This document shows positions 1 through 9,002 of a DNA stretch of 64,000 nt, in pieces. Origin of the DNA: Xenorhabdus beddingii (lineage in GTDB: Bacteria; Pseudomonadota; Gammaproteobacteria; Enterobacterales; Enterobacteriaceae); NCBI RefSeq assembly GCF_002127545.1, contig NZ_MUBK01000011.1:57946-121945 (forward strand). Reading direction: 5' to 3'. The notes below the pieces were generated by a model that was given only the letters and a program-made list of their open reading frames with translations, had not been told where the DNA came from and did no database searches. Made by a program: the position numbers and the translations under genes. Position 1 is the stretch's first letter. Each line of letters starts with the position of its first letter.

Positions 1-1
1 C

Positions 2-886
2 TGGATCGCCATTGCCTTTGTTTTCGCGGGGTTCCTGTATATTCATCATGGCGCGGAAACCGCGAGTCTGTTTGTCACGGGCTACGCTCTGGAAAAAGTC
101 CTTTCCGTCGATAACCTGTTTGTCATCATGGCGATTTTCTCCTGGTTCGCGGTTCCGGATCGCTACCGCCATCGCGTCCTGTATTGGGGGATCATCGGCG
201 CTATCATCTTCCGGGGTATTTTCGTTGCCATCGGGACAAGCCTGCTGGCGCTTGGGCCGTGGGTTGAGATCGTGTTTGCGGTCGTCGTTGGCTGGACGGC
301 GGTCATGATGCTGAAAAATGGCGATGATGACGATGAAATCGAAGATTATTCCCAGCATCTTGCCTACCGTTCAGTGAAACGTTTCTTCCCGATTTGGCCG
401 AAACTGCGCGGCCATGATTTTATGCTCAGCCAAAAAGAAGTGGATGCAGAACTGGCTAAACCAGAAAATGCCGATGTAAAAGCGGGTCGCTCCGGTAAAG
501 CGGCACTTTATGCGACACCCTTGATGCTGTGTCTGGCCGTGGTTGAACTGTCGGATGTGATGTTTGCCTTCGACTCTGTACCGGCGGTTATTGCTGTCAG
601 CCGGGAACCTTTAATTGTCTACAGTGCCATGATGTTTGCCATCCTGGGTCTGCGTACACTCTATTTTGTGCTGGAAGCCTTGAAACAGTATCTGGTGCAT
701 TTGGAGAAAGCCGTGATCGTCCTGCTGTTCTTTATTGCCACCAAGCTGGGGCTGAATGCTTCTGAGCATCTCTTCCATCATGGTTATTCAATTTCAGCGA
801 CAACCAGTCTGTTTGTGGTGATTGGCGTACTGGCGGCCGGTATTCTCGCCAGCCTGCTGTTCCCACAAAAAGAAAACGCAAGCTAA
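2..886 (+). CDS. terC: TerC family integral membrane protein (5' end outside window)
   Basis: The reading frame is open from the first bases of the window, so the N-terminus is missing and 294 residues are visible. The protein is mostly hydrophobic helices. It carries the acidic membrane motifs typical of TerC: SVDNLFVIM near visible residue 40 and FAFDSVPAVIAVS in the second half, with an acidic loop (GDDDDEIED) between the two halves. TerC proteins belong to tellurite/stress-resistance loci and are linked to metal-ion handling at the membrane. The gene lies 59 bp upstream of terD on the same strand, as in classical ter operons, so co-transcription is likely. Confidence 0.93.
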   Translation, partial: WIAIAFVFAGFLYIHHGAETASLFVTGYALEKVLSVDNLFVIMAIFSWFAVPDRYRHRVLYWGIIGAIIFRGIFVAIGTSLLALGPWVEIVFAVVVGWTAVMMLKNGDDDDEIEDYSQHLAYRSVKRFFPIWPKLRGHDFMLSQKEVDAELAKPENADVKAGRSGKAALYATPLMLCLAVVELSDVMFAFDSVPAVIAVSREPLIVYSAMMFAILGLRTLYFVLEALKQYLVHLEKAVIVLLFFIATKLGLNASEHLFHHGYSISATTSLFVVIGVLAAGILASLLFPQKENAS

Positions 887-945
887 ATCCGGTAAGTAAA
901 ATCCAATTAATACAACGTAATAACGTAATAAGTGAGGAATAAATA

Positions 946-1524
946 ATGGGTGTATCTCTTTCTAAAGGCGGTAACGTTTCTCTCAGCAAAGAAGCGCCAA
1001 CCATGAAAAACGTTCTGATCGGTCTCGGTTGGGATGCGCGTGCCACTGATGGGCAAGACTTTGACCTTGATGCGTCTGCTTTCCTGCTGGCGGCCAACGG
1101 CAAAGTACGTGGTGATGCGGATTTTATTTTCTACAACAACCTGAAATCATCTGACGGCTCCATTATGCACACGGGCGACAACCGCACCGGTGAAGGCGAT
1201 GGCGATGATGAATCACTGAAAATCAAGCTGGATCAAATTCCTGCTGACGTAGATAAGGTTGTGTTTGTGGTCACTATCCATGATGCACAGACCCGTCGCC
1301 AGAGCTTCGGTCAAGTTTCCGGTGCGTTCATTCGTCTGACTAACGATGATACGCAAGTGGAAGTGGCTCGCTATGACCTGACTGAAGATGCGTCCACCGA
1401 AACCGCTATGCTGTTCGGTGAGCTGTATCGCCATAACACTGAATGGAAATTCCGTGCCGTGGGTCAGGGTTACGCGGGCGGTTTGGCTTCGGTTTGTGCG
1501 CAGTACGGCATTAATGCAGCTTAA
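946..1524 (+). CDS. terD: Tellurium resistance protein TerD
   Basis: This is a 192-residue protein with the length and sequence of TerD. It begins [13 protein letters not shown] and contains the Ca-binding acidic stretch [12 protein letters not shown], then [25 protein letters not shown] and the C-terminal [12 protein letters not shown]. TerD-family proteins are cytoplasmic Ca2+-binding proteins of the Ter stress system that work with TerC at the membrane. The start is preceded by a GAGGA-type ribosome binding site at 933-937. A strong hairpin terminator follows directly, so terD is the last gene of its operon. The related TerF-like gene is about 37 kb away at 38476. Confidence 0.96.
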   Translation: MGVSLSKGGNVSLSKEAPTMKNVLIGLGWDARATDGQDFDLDASAFLLAANGKVRGDADFIFYNNLKSSDGSIMHTGDNRTGEGDGDDESLKIKLDQIPADVDKVVFVVTIHDAQTRRQSFGQVSGAFIRLTNDDTQVEVARYDLTEDASTETAMLFGELYRHNTEWKFRAVGQGYAGGLASVCAQYGINAA

Positions 1525-1560
1525 TATAAAATAAAAATCCGGTGTGCTGTCACTGAGATT

Positions 1561-1597
1561 AAAAGCCCTGCCTGTAATATTTGGCAGGGCTTTTTTA
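1561..1597. terminator. Rho-independent terminator, bidirectional
   Basis: AGCCCTGCC (1564-1572) pairs with GGCAGGGCT (1583-1591) and is followed by six T on the plus strand and by TTTT on the minus strand. It separates terD (+) from the fimbrial operon end (-). Confidence 0.9.
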
Positions 1598-1605
1598 AAA
1601 CAGTC

Positions 1606-2631
1606 TCAATCAAATGCTATTTTTAATACCGCATTGCCAGAATACTCACCGGGAGTGACATTATTCGCCGTCTTTTTCAATAGACTACTCAAATTCAATT
1701 CTTCACCATTAGGGCCAACGGCAAGTACTGATTTATTTTTTCCGGCATCATACTTTAAATTATTGCCTTCCACGGTCAATAACGATTCCACACCATTTTT
1801 ATTGGTTTTTATCGGTAACTCTATTTTATTACCACTGCCTTTTCCGGTTGCCTTACTATCATCTTCCAATGATAAGCTAATATTGGCGGGATATTCACAC
1901 GTTAAACGAATCGTACTCTTGGCAATATCGCCGTCAAAATTTGTGGTGGTTAAATTCCGATGTCTTAATTCTACAATATCTGAAGGCGTTGATGAACATG
2001 AATTAGTAATATTGATTGTATAATTAACTTCAATATCAGCACCATAATATAACGAAATACCATATTGCTCGCGGTGCGTTTGCGGATCAGGTTCTCTATA
2101 AGCATTCAACTTTCCGATATTGACAGAGCCAGTATAAGAACCCGCAGGAATATTATCATTTATTTTATAAGAGACGCTATTTTTCCCTGAAAACCGGTTA
2201 ATAAAATACCCTTCAGAACCATTCTTTCCACAGTCAGAAACAGGGTACATATCCACTGTCCAAAAAGAAACAAAATCTTTCCTTTCATGAACGGGACCAA
2301 TAGATTGAGATAAACGCACTTCATATTTACCTAGCATTCCAATTGCTGGCACCGTTTTCCCATTTATATTTAATTCAATTTCCTTTTTCAAATTTAAGAC
2401 GGCAGTAGAGTTCACCTTATGACCAGAATGACAAATCCCATTGAACCAAGCCTCTCTCCCCAAAAATTGACCAGGGAAATCCATTTCAATCTTTAAAGTT
2501 GCATATTGAGATGCACTACCTGTATAGGTTGCCGTCGCATTAACCGTACCTGAACTTACATAATACCCCCAATCGCCGCCATACACCGGCCCCCAGATAA
2601 AAATAAAAATCAAAAATCCCATTCTTTTCAT
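1606..2631 (-). CDS. Fimbrial tip adhesin, second of a tandem pair
   Basis: About 341 residues. I start it at the ATG at 2631 (MKRMGFLIF), which matches the paralogue's start; an upstream TTG at 2637 is also in frame. A signal peptide ends near VYGG. The N-terminal half (about 20-200) is a cysteine-containing lectin-like domain. The C-terminal half (about 205-341) is a pilin domain with CSSTPS, LTCEYPANISL and the terminal donor-strand GEYSGNAVLKIAFD, the two-domain plan of PapG/FimH/MrpH-type adhesins. It is the last gene of the fimbrial operon. The upstream paralogue is nearly identical in the pilin domain but differs in the lectin loops. The ligand cannot be read from sequence. Confidence 0.75.
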   Translation of the reverse strand: MKRMGFLIFIFIWGPVYGGDWGYYVSSGTVNATATYTGSASQYATLKIEMDFPGQFLGREAWFNGICHSGHKVNSTAVLNLKKEIELNINGKTVPAIGMLGKYEVRLSQSIGPVHERKDFVSFWTVDMYPVSDCGKNGSEGYFINRFSGKNSVSYKINDNIPAGSYTGSVNIGKLNAYREPDPQTHREQYGISLYYGADIEVNYTINITNSCSSTPSDIVELRHRNLTTTNFDGDIAKSTIRLTCEYPANISLSLEDDSKATGKGSGNKIELPIKTNKNGVESLLTVEGNNLKYDAGKNKSVLAVGPNGEELNLSSLLKKTANNVTPGEYSGNAVLKIAFD

Positions 2632-2720
2632 ATTCAAGCCCCATATTCAGATATCAATCATATTTTTTACCCAGAGCCATATCTACTGAACACTCATAAA
2701 AAACAAATAAAAAAACACGC

Positions 2721-3746
2721 TCAATCAAATGCTATTTTTAATACCGCATTGCCAGAATACTCACCGGGAGTGACATTATTCGCCGTTTTTTTCAATAGAC
2801 TACTCAAATTCAACTCTTCACCCTTAGGACCAACGGTAATCATTTCTTTATTTTTGTTAGCATCATACTTTAAATGATTGCCTTCCACGGTTAACAATGA
2901 TTCCACGCCATTTTTATTGGTTTTTATCGGCAATTCTATTTTATTACCATGACCTTTTCCGATTGCCTTATGATCATCTTCCAATGATAAGCTAATATTG
3001 GCAGGATATTCACACGTTAAACGAATCGTACTCTTGGCAATATCGCCGTCAAAATTTGCCGTCGTTAAATTCCGATGTCTTAGTTCTACGCTATTGGAAG
3101 GCGTTGCTGAACATGAATTTGTGATGGTGATGGTATAGTTAACTTTAACGTCAGCACCATGAGCTAACGAAATACCATAGACTTCATAGTACTGTTGCGG
3201 AGTAGGCTCTCTATACGCATTCAACTTTCCAATATTGACAGAGCCAGTATAAGAACCCGCCGGGATATTATCATTTATTTTATAAGAAACGTGATTTTCT
3301 CCTGAAAACCAGTTGCGGAAATCTTCTATTGCACCATTATGTCCACACCTGGCACCATAATGATGGTCAGTTGTCCAAAAAGAAACAAAATCATTCCGAT
3401 TATAAACGGAACCAATAGATTGAGATAAACGCACTTCATTCCTACCTAGCATTCCAATTGCTGACACCGATTTCCCATTTATATTTAATTTAATTTCCTT
3501 TCTCAAATTTAAGACTGCAAAAGCGTTCACATCAGAACCTTCATGGCAAACTCCATTAATCCAGGTCGTTCTCCCCCAAAATTCAGAAGGAAGAGTCATT
3601 TTAATATCTAAAATTGCATATTGAGATGCATTACCTGTATAGGTTGCTGTCCCATTAACAGCGCCTGAATCAATATAATACCCCCAACCTCCGCCATACA
3701 CCGGTTCCCCTATAAAAATAAAAATCAAAAATACTATTCTTTTCAT
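2721..3746 (-). CDS. Fimbrial tip adhesin, first of a tandem pair
   Basis: 341 residues with signal peptide MKRIVFLIFIFIGEPVYG, an N-terminal lectin-like domain and a C-terminal pilin domain ending VTPGEYSGNAVLKIAFD. It is a tandem paralogue of the gene at 1606-2631. The last ~140 residues are almost the same in both proteins, whereas the N-terminal domains diverge in patches (for example around residues 50-60 and 125-150). Even the DNA just past the two stop codons is related, so this is a gene duplication rather than two acquired adhesins. It lies 29 bp downstream of the minor pilin gene and is probably co-transcribed with it. Confidence 0.75.
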   Translation of the reverse strand: MKRIVFLIFIFIGEPVYGGGWGYYIDSGAVNGTATYTGNASQYAILDIKMTLPSEFWGRTTWINGVCHEGSDVNAFAVLNLRKEIKLNINGKSVSAIGMLGRNEVRLSQSIGSVYNRNDFVSFWTTDHHYGARCGHNGAIEDFRNWFSGENHVSYKINDNIPAGSYTGSVNIGKLNAYREPTPQQYYEVYGISLAHGADVKVNYTITITNSCSATPSNSVELRHRNLTTANFDGDIAKSTIRLTCEYPANISLSLEDDHKAIGKGHGNKIELPIKTNKNGVESLLTVEGNHLKYDANKNKEMITVGPKGEELNLSSLLKKTANNVTPGEYSGNAVLKIAFD

Positions 3747-3775
3747 ATTCCAGACCTATATTCAGAGAGCAATGC

Positions 3776-4315
3776 CTATTGATAACTCATCAAAAAACTG
3801 GCCGCAGACTGAAAACTGCCGGCCTGCAATTCATGTCGATTTTCTGTTACCAACCTGGCAGTCAGTGACACCATTCCCTCCGGTTTATTCGCCCGCAAAT
3901 CAACGCCTTCAACCGACACCCAGTTATTTAATACAATGGGTTTATTTTTATGCGTTAACGCAATTCCTAATCCTTTCATTGAGGTGGATAACACATTGTT
4001 TCCCAGCGAATTCATCACACGATAACCCGAAGGCTGAATTTTCATTTTTAATACCTTGTTGACCGGCGCTGGGCTGTCACAATGTACATTTAATTGAAAT
4101 GATTTTTCAGCCTTTGCTGTCCCCACCGCCTCCAGAGCGATATTCCTTAGGTCAACATCAACGGTTTTATCGCCATTCTCCCCCGTCACATCACACGTCG
4201 GTTCCTGTAACACGCCCTTGACGGTAATTTTTACATCAGCATAGCTCGTCCCCTGCCATACCATCGCGCAGACCAGTAATATCCACTGGTACATCTTCAT
4301 CTGTTTGCGTCCCAT
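3776..4315 (-). CDS. Minor fimbrial subunit / adaptor
   Basis: 179 residues with a signal peptide ending around TSYA (about residue 26). The single-domain pilin fold is indicated by the cysteine pair EPTCDV...NVHCDS and a C-terminal beta strand ending FLMSYQ. It sits between the chaperone and the tip adhesins, where MR/P- and Pap-type operons encode adaptor pilins linking adhesin to shaft. A second possible start is Met6 (MKMYQWILL), and the ribosome binding sites do not clearly decide between them. Confidence 0.75.
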   Translation of the reverse strand: MGRKQMKMYQWILLVCAMVWQGTSYADVKITVKGVLQEPTCDVTGENGDKTVDVDLRNIALEAVGTAKAEKSFQLNVHCDSPAPVNKVLKMKIQPSGYRVMNSLGNNVLSTSMKGLGIALTHKNKPIVLNNWVSVEGVDLRANKPEGMVSLTARLVTENRHELQAGSFQSAASFLMSYQ

Positions 4316-4320
4316 GATAA

Positions 4321-5049
4321 TTATTTGGTGTCTTTAATGGCGGTACACTGCGCATCATGGCAGCGGAATTGCAGGGTTACGCGGCCGCCATAATCATTGA
4401 TATAGGTAAGATAAGGGGTGGCATACTGCCCCTTGTTGACCGTCTCACTGGCAAACGGTGCCAACATCATGCCCTCAAAATTCCCATTTTCTGATTGTGA
4501 CTGGCTATTTCCCATCCCAATAATCGTAATGTAATAAGGGGTTGGGTTTTCTATCCGGAAGCCACCGTTAACCTTGTGTAATATCAGTTGATCCTGCCAA
4601 ACGGCATTCGGTTTGGTTTGGATCGCGGCCGGCCGGTAAAACAGCTTAATTTTGGTTTGCAGCGCGATTTGCAGGACATTCGGTTTCTCACTTTTCGGCG
4701 GAATTTCCCTTAAGTTGAAATAAAACAGGGATTCCCTATCCTGTGCCAACCGATCAGCAGCGGGGGTTTTCTCCACCCGAATCAAGCTGCGCTTACCCGG
4801 TTCCAGACGTTGCACCGGGGGCGTTAATACCAATGGCCCTGTCGTGATTTTCTGCTGATTGGCATCTTCCAACCACGCTTGCGCCAAATAAGGCAACTGC
4901 TTATTTCCATTGGTGACATGCAAAGAAATCGATTTATTTTCGCCGTCAAATATCGCTCTGGTTCGATCCAGTGAAACCGCAGCCTGTCCCGAAAAAGTGC
5001 TTAAGAACAAAGCGGCACAGGCCAGTTTTTGCAAAAGTTGTTTATTCAT
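4321..5049 (-). CDS. Periplasmic fimbrial chaperone (PapD/MrpD type)
   Basis: 242 residues. A signal peptide ends near SGQA, followed by the chaperone signature: the conserved arginine in SLDRTRAIFDG (PapD Arg8 equivalent) and the conserved lysine in LQTKIKLFYRP (Lys112 equivalent). The two immunoglobulin-like domains end with FRCHDAQC. The protein binds pilin subunits in the periplasm by donor-strand complementation and delivers them to the usher. It lies 41 bp after the usher gene and 5 bp before the minor pilin gene, consistent with one operon. Confidence 0.92.
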   Translation of the reverse strand: MNKQLLQKLACAALFLSTFSGQAAVSLDRTRAIFDGENKSISLHVTNGNKQLPYLAQAWLEDANQQKITTGPLVLTPPVQRLEPGKRSLIRVEKTPAADRLAQDRESLFYFNLREIPPKSEKPNVLQIALQTKIKLFYRPAAIQTKPNAVWQDQLILHKVNGGFRIENPTPYYITIIGMGNSQSQSENGNFEGMMLAPFASETVNKGQYATPYLTYINDYGGRVTLQFRCHDAQCTAIKDTK

Positions 5050-5090
5050 ATTTCGGTTACTCTTTTCAATTCAATTCATTAGAGGACACG

Positions 5091-7640
5091 TTATGGCGTT
5101 ATGCCCGTTTGATGTGCCTGCGTCATACTCTGGCAAGGCAGCAAAACTTGCGATAACGGATCAATCTGCGTGGGTAAGGTGACTGAGCAGCGCTTGCCAC
5201 GCCAATTCACTTGCAGGGTTTCCCCTGTCCGGGCACCACTGATCCAGGCCACTCCGCCATCATTCACCATGCCCAGTTCACGCCCATTTTCATTACGGAT
5301 GCTGGCACCAAAAGGGGGAACGCTGCCATCTTCCAGACGCAATACCGCAAACAGGCGATGGCCTTTCAGTACTTCAAATTTGTTATAGCCAATCGCACCC
5401 TCCGTCAGTACCCATTCAGCCACCGCATCACGTGCCTCTACGTCGTTATCCAGCTTGCTGACATCCACCATCGTCGTATTGCGGTAATAACTGCTGACAT
5501 TGGTCACCACCCCAATCCCCCAGCGATTGGTTCGCACCCGACCATCATCAATCGGCACATTGGCCACGCTATCGGTATCGGCCATCAGGCGCGTGCCGCC
5601 ACCAGAGCCACCTGCATGCAGGGCTGCCCCTTTTGAGGTTATCGTCAGACCGCCATTGGCAGACATACCGACCGATAAATGACTGCCCTGAGCCATTGAA
5701 GCACTCACCGATGTCTGTGCCATATCGCCTTGATGGCTGTAATAACCACTAAATTGCGTATGAGGCTGCCCGCCTTTGCCGTGGCTGACACCTGCCGAGA
5801 CGCTGTAATGGCTTCTCTCTCCGAGCTGACCACTGAGTCCCATATCCTGATAATAGCGACCACTGTTACTGCTATAATTATTGCTGTATCTCACGGTCTT
5901 CTTGCCCAATGGCAATGACACACTGAGCGAAACAGAATTGTCCATTTTGCCCGTGTCGGCAAAACGGGTACGATTTGCCGACACCCCCACAGCAATACTG
6001 TCCATACCGAAAGCAGAGAAATATTTATTGACCTGTGCGTTGTAATAGATGGTGTCCCCGGTATCCCAAAACGTTTGATAGTTGTAAGAAACCCCCATTG
6101 ACAACTGTTGTTCTGGAAAACTTTTATTCAGCGATAGGGTATATCTCTCTTTACTACGCCCGCTCCACACTCCCCGATAACGCGCATCCAAATATTGCTG
6201 CATCGTCATGTAATTGCGTTCGCTAAAGCGGTAACCCGCAAATGTCACGTCCGTGTTGATATCATCAAAACGTTTGGAATAACTGAGACGCCAGGATTTT
6301 CCCTGCCGGGTGTTTTTATTCGCTTTCTCGTCACCCTTTGATACCTTCGCCATCGACTGCGTCATATCTGCGGATAATGTCCCGAACTGACCCAAATCAA
6401 CGCCTGCGCCTACAGCAACCGCATTGTAGTTACCGGCCAGCACGCTCCCCCCATACAGCGACCAGCGGTTGGACACACCGTAAGAGAGTTCCCCCGCCGC
6501 AAAAATCGGGCCTTCGGTCTGATGGAAATTGTACCGTGAACGTCCCGATACCCATTTGTATCGCATCTGCCCCGGCCGGGTCAGATAGGGGATCTCAGCG
6601 GCACTGACCTGAAACGTTTTCACCCGGCCATCTTGTTCCGTGATTTTGACATCCAATGTTCCGCGCACCGAGCTGCTGATCTCCTGAATGGAGAAAGGAC
6701 CTGCCGGCACGGTTGTGTCATAGAGAACATATCCTTGCTGTGTCACTGTTACCCTCGCGTTGGTATCAGCAACACCATTAATTTGTGGTGCATAGCCGCG
6801 CAATGTGGGTGGCAATTGACGCTCATCGCTTTCCAATGACAATCCGCTATAATTCCAGCCACTGAACAGATCTGAGTTAAAGGAAGATTCTCCCAATGTC
6901 AGATTGGCGCCCCATGAAGGCAGTGCCCGATACAGATAAACCCGGCTCCATGCCAGTGAGTGATTTTTCTGTCCCCACTTTCCTGAATTGTGGTGGTAAT
7001 TCCCTTGATAATCGCTGCGTAAGCGCCACGCACCATAATTCGCCCCCACGGTGCCATTAAGCCAAATATTTTTATCCGCCGAGTTTCCCTGAGATTTAGA
7101 CACCGTGGCATTCACGTTATAATCCATCATCACACCGGGTATTCCATTATCCCAGCGTGAAGGCGGTAACCAGGAATGATCCGAATATTCCAGATATTGC
7201 TGCGGTATCGCCATCCTAATCTGCGACTCAGACAATTCCGTTGACAACCTGACCCCTTTTAAGGCTGAAAAATCCACGCATTGCCCGTCATTCCACAGCG
7301 TCGTCTTTTCCTGAAATTTTTCTTTCAAACCAATCTTTGTCCGTAATTCAGGTGAAATACAGGCTTCAGAGGTTTCTTTATCCCCTGATTGCCTTAAAAC
7401 AAATGGAATAACCGTTTCCCTACTGACTTCCTGATCATTAACCCGCAGGGCTAAACTGTATTTTCCCGGCATCACATAACCCGTCTGAGAGAAACGTGAT
7501 AAATCAATATTCTGCTTATCTTCGGTATCCAGCATATCATTATTAAATTCAATAGATTGCCCTGACCCAATTCCTGAGAAAAACAAAATCGGCCCCCATA
7601 ATAAATTTAGGGAGAATGCCTTATATTGTTTGATATTCAT
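5091..7640 (-). CDS. Outer-membrane fimbrial usher (FimD/PapC/MrpC family)
   Basis: 849 residues, the usual usher length. A signal peptide is followed by the N-terminal periplasmic domain (FNNDMLD onward). A large beta-barrel with plug region contains LRGYAPQINGVADTNARVTV (about 280-300), and the C-terminal domain ends with the usual cysteine pair (GKRCSVTL...LLPCQ). Ushers form the outer-membrane pore through which chaperone-bound pilins are assembled. A good ribosome binding site (AGGAG) precedes ATG 7640. The 363-bp gap to the pilin gene is long for this family and could allow differential expression of pilin and assembly genes. Confidence 0.95.
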   Translation of the reverse strand: MNIKQYKAFSLNLLWGPILFFSGIGSGQSIEFNNDMLDTEDKQNIDLSRFSQTGYVMPGKYSLALRVNDQEVSRETVIPFVLRQSGDKETSEACISPELRTKIGLKEKFQEKTTLWNDGQCVDFSALKGVRLSTELSESQIRMAIPQQYLEYSDHSWLPPSRWDNGIPGVMMDYNVNATVSKSQGNSADKNIWLNGTVGANYGAWRLRSDYQGNYHHNSGKWGQKNHSLAWSRVYLYRALPSWGANLTLGESSFNSDLFSGWNYSGLSLESDERQLPPTLRGYAPQINGVADTNARVTVTQQGYVLYDTTVPAGPFSIQEISSSVRGTLDVKITEQDGRVKTFQVSAAEIPYLTRPGQMRYKWVSGRSRYNFHQTEGPIFAAGELSYGVSNRWSLYGGSVLAGNYNAVAVGAGVDLGQFGTLSADMTQSMAKVSKGDEKANKNTRQGKSWRLSYSKRFDDINTDVTFAGYRFSERNYMTMQQYLDARYRGVWSGRSKERYTLSLNKSFPEQQLSMGVSYNYQTFWDTGDTIYYNAQVNKYFSAFGMDSIAVGVSANRTRFADTGKMDNSVSLSVSLPLGKKTVRYSNNYSSNSGRYYQDMGLSGQLGERSHYSVSAGVSHGKGGQPHTQFSGYYSHQGDMAQTSVSASMAQGSHLSVGMSANGGLTITSKGAALHAGGSGGGTRLMADTDSVANVPIDDGRVRTNRWGIGVVTNVSSYYRNTTMVDVSKLDNDVEARDAVAEWVLTEGAIGYNKFEVLKGHRLFAVLRLEDGSVPPFGASIRNENGRELGMVNDGGVAWISGARTGETLQVNWRGKRCSVTLPTQIDPLSQVLLPCQSMTQAHQTGITP

Positions 7641-8003
7641 TTATAACTGCTCCTGCATCAGACGTGATTCATTATTGCAAATCCTGATTTAATTTATGAT
7701 CACAGACTGACAAGAGTATCTATTTTCATTATTTCATCTATTTAAATAACACTCTTCGGCAAACACTTTCTACAAACTGTAGCATTATTACCCCTGAAAA
7801 TGGATAATAAAGCCCTTGTTATTGCCACAAAGCCAATGCGTATTTAAATAAGAATTATGTCAAAAAGAAAATAATACGTTTTTTCATAAAAGAACGTACT
7901 CTGCAATATCAACCTATAGTATCCAACGCTTAGAAACCGTTTCATTGGCTGAAGTTCAGATTTTTTATATAACAAAGTACGTTGTATGATTTATCGATTA
8001 AAC
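7641..8003. other. Intercistronic gap between pilin and usher genes
   Basis: This AT-rich 363-bp stretch inside the fimbrial operon has no ORF I can support. A short inverted repeat (CTACAAACTGTAG, about 7771-7783) is present, but no convincing terminator with a T-run on the minus strand. It probably serves as an mRNA processing or attenuation region giving more pilin than usher message, which is inference. Confidence 0.4.
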
Positions 8004-8543
8004 TTATTGATAATACACCGTAAAGTTTGCAGTCCCATTGAAGTCACCTACAGAGACCTCTTTATCATAACCTGCTGATTTTTTCGCACGTGCAACAAAG
8101 TTTAATGTATTTTTACCAGCAGTGATATTCATCACTTTTTTCTTCTGACCAAGAGTAATTTTACCATTATGATCAGCTAACTCTACTGCAATACCTTTAG
8201 CATTACCGATCATAATTAATTCGTTATTATCAGCGTCTTGTCCGGAAAACATAATATGTGCCTGACTAGCCGTTTTGGTATCACACTGTTCTAATTGGAT
8301 GGAGAAATTCATTGGTTTCGTTTTCCCTTCATCCAGAAATGATTTACTGATGGAGCCAAAATCAATGGTTTGATAAAGGGCATCACTAGAAATATTACAC
8401 GGAGACTCAATAACACTCCCTCTGAAGTTAATTGTTCCTTCTTCCCCTAATTTCATTGCTGGAGTCGTTGATTCTGCCTGAGCAGTGAATGTAACCATTC
8501 CCATTGTCATTGCAACGATGGCAGCCATTTTATGTAAACGCAT
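8004..8543 (-). CDS. Major fimbrial subunit (MrpA/MrxA-like pilin)
   Basis: 179 residues from the chosen ATG at 8543 (MRLHKMAAIVAMTMG), which has GAGGA about 10 nt upstream. An in-frame ATG at 8561 overlaps that ribosome binding site and is less likely. A signal peptide is cut near TAQA. The mature pilin has the disulfide pair SPCNIS...LEQCDTK and a C-terminal strand FTVYYQ. This is the first structural gene after the invertible promoter and therefore probably the abundant shaft subunit. The 5' untranslated region from the left inverted repeat is about 200 nt. Confidence 0.88.
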   Translation of the reverse strand: MRLHKMAAIVAMTMGMVTFTAQAESTTPAMKLGEEGTINFRGSVIESPCNISSDALYQTIDFGSISKSFLDEGKTKPMNFSIQLEQCDTKTASQAHIMFSGQDADNNELIMIGNAKGIAVELADHNGKITLGQKKKVMNITAGKNTLNFVARAKKSAGYDKEVSVGDFNGTANFTVYYQ

Positions 8544-8745
8544 TTTATTTTCTATCCTCATTTATAGATGAACCTTCAAACAGACAATAAGTGATGACGT
8601 TGCATCTGTCTGAAGGCTTATTGAGACAATGTTATTCGAACAACTTAAAAACAATCATGAAATGGAGCACAGCGTTAATGCCATGAAGCATAAATCCGGG
8701 TTTATTCATTTGTTATATCAATGAATAATCCGGCTTCACGGGTTA

Positions 8746-8769
8746 ACATTTAGTACCAAACTGTTAACT
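8746..8769 (+). repeat. Left inverted repeat of the fimbrial switch (IRL)
   Basis: 24 bp with core TTTAGTACCAAACTG. It is a perfect reverse complement of 9030-9053. It is the pilin-proximal recombination site. Confidence 0.92.
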
Positions 8770-8802
8770 CATCTAGAATAATCTGTAAAGAAACGCAAAA
8801 TC

Positions 8803-8830
8803 ACTATATTTAACCATTGATTGGAAACAA
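8803..8830 (-). promoter_or_regulatory. Candidate pilin promoter inside the invertible element
   Basis: On the minus strand, TTGTTT (8830-8825) and TATAGT (8808-8803) are spaced by 16 bp, a 5/6 match at -10. It points toward the pilin gene in the present orientation and would point at the recombinase after inversion. Confidence 0.5.
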
Positions 8831-9002
8831 GGAAGTTTTTTCCTCTTTCGATTACGAAATTAACATTTAGGATGAGATTTTGAGGATCATGTGACAGGAG
8901 GAAGTTAGGAATTTTTCTTAATTTTATAGAAATTTAGCGTCATGAATTACACTTTACTCATCATAGAGTTGAAAAATATTTTGCAAACTTAAAAAAAAAT
9001 CG

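Noticed and set aside
732..1103. Minus-strand open frame across terC and terD
   Set aside because: It is the antisense shadow of two well-supported genes and has no domain or ribosome binding site.
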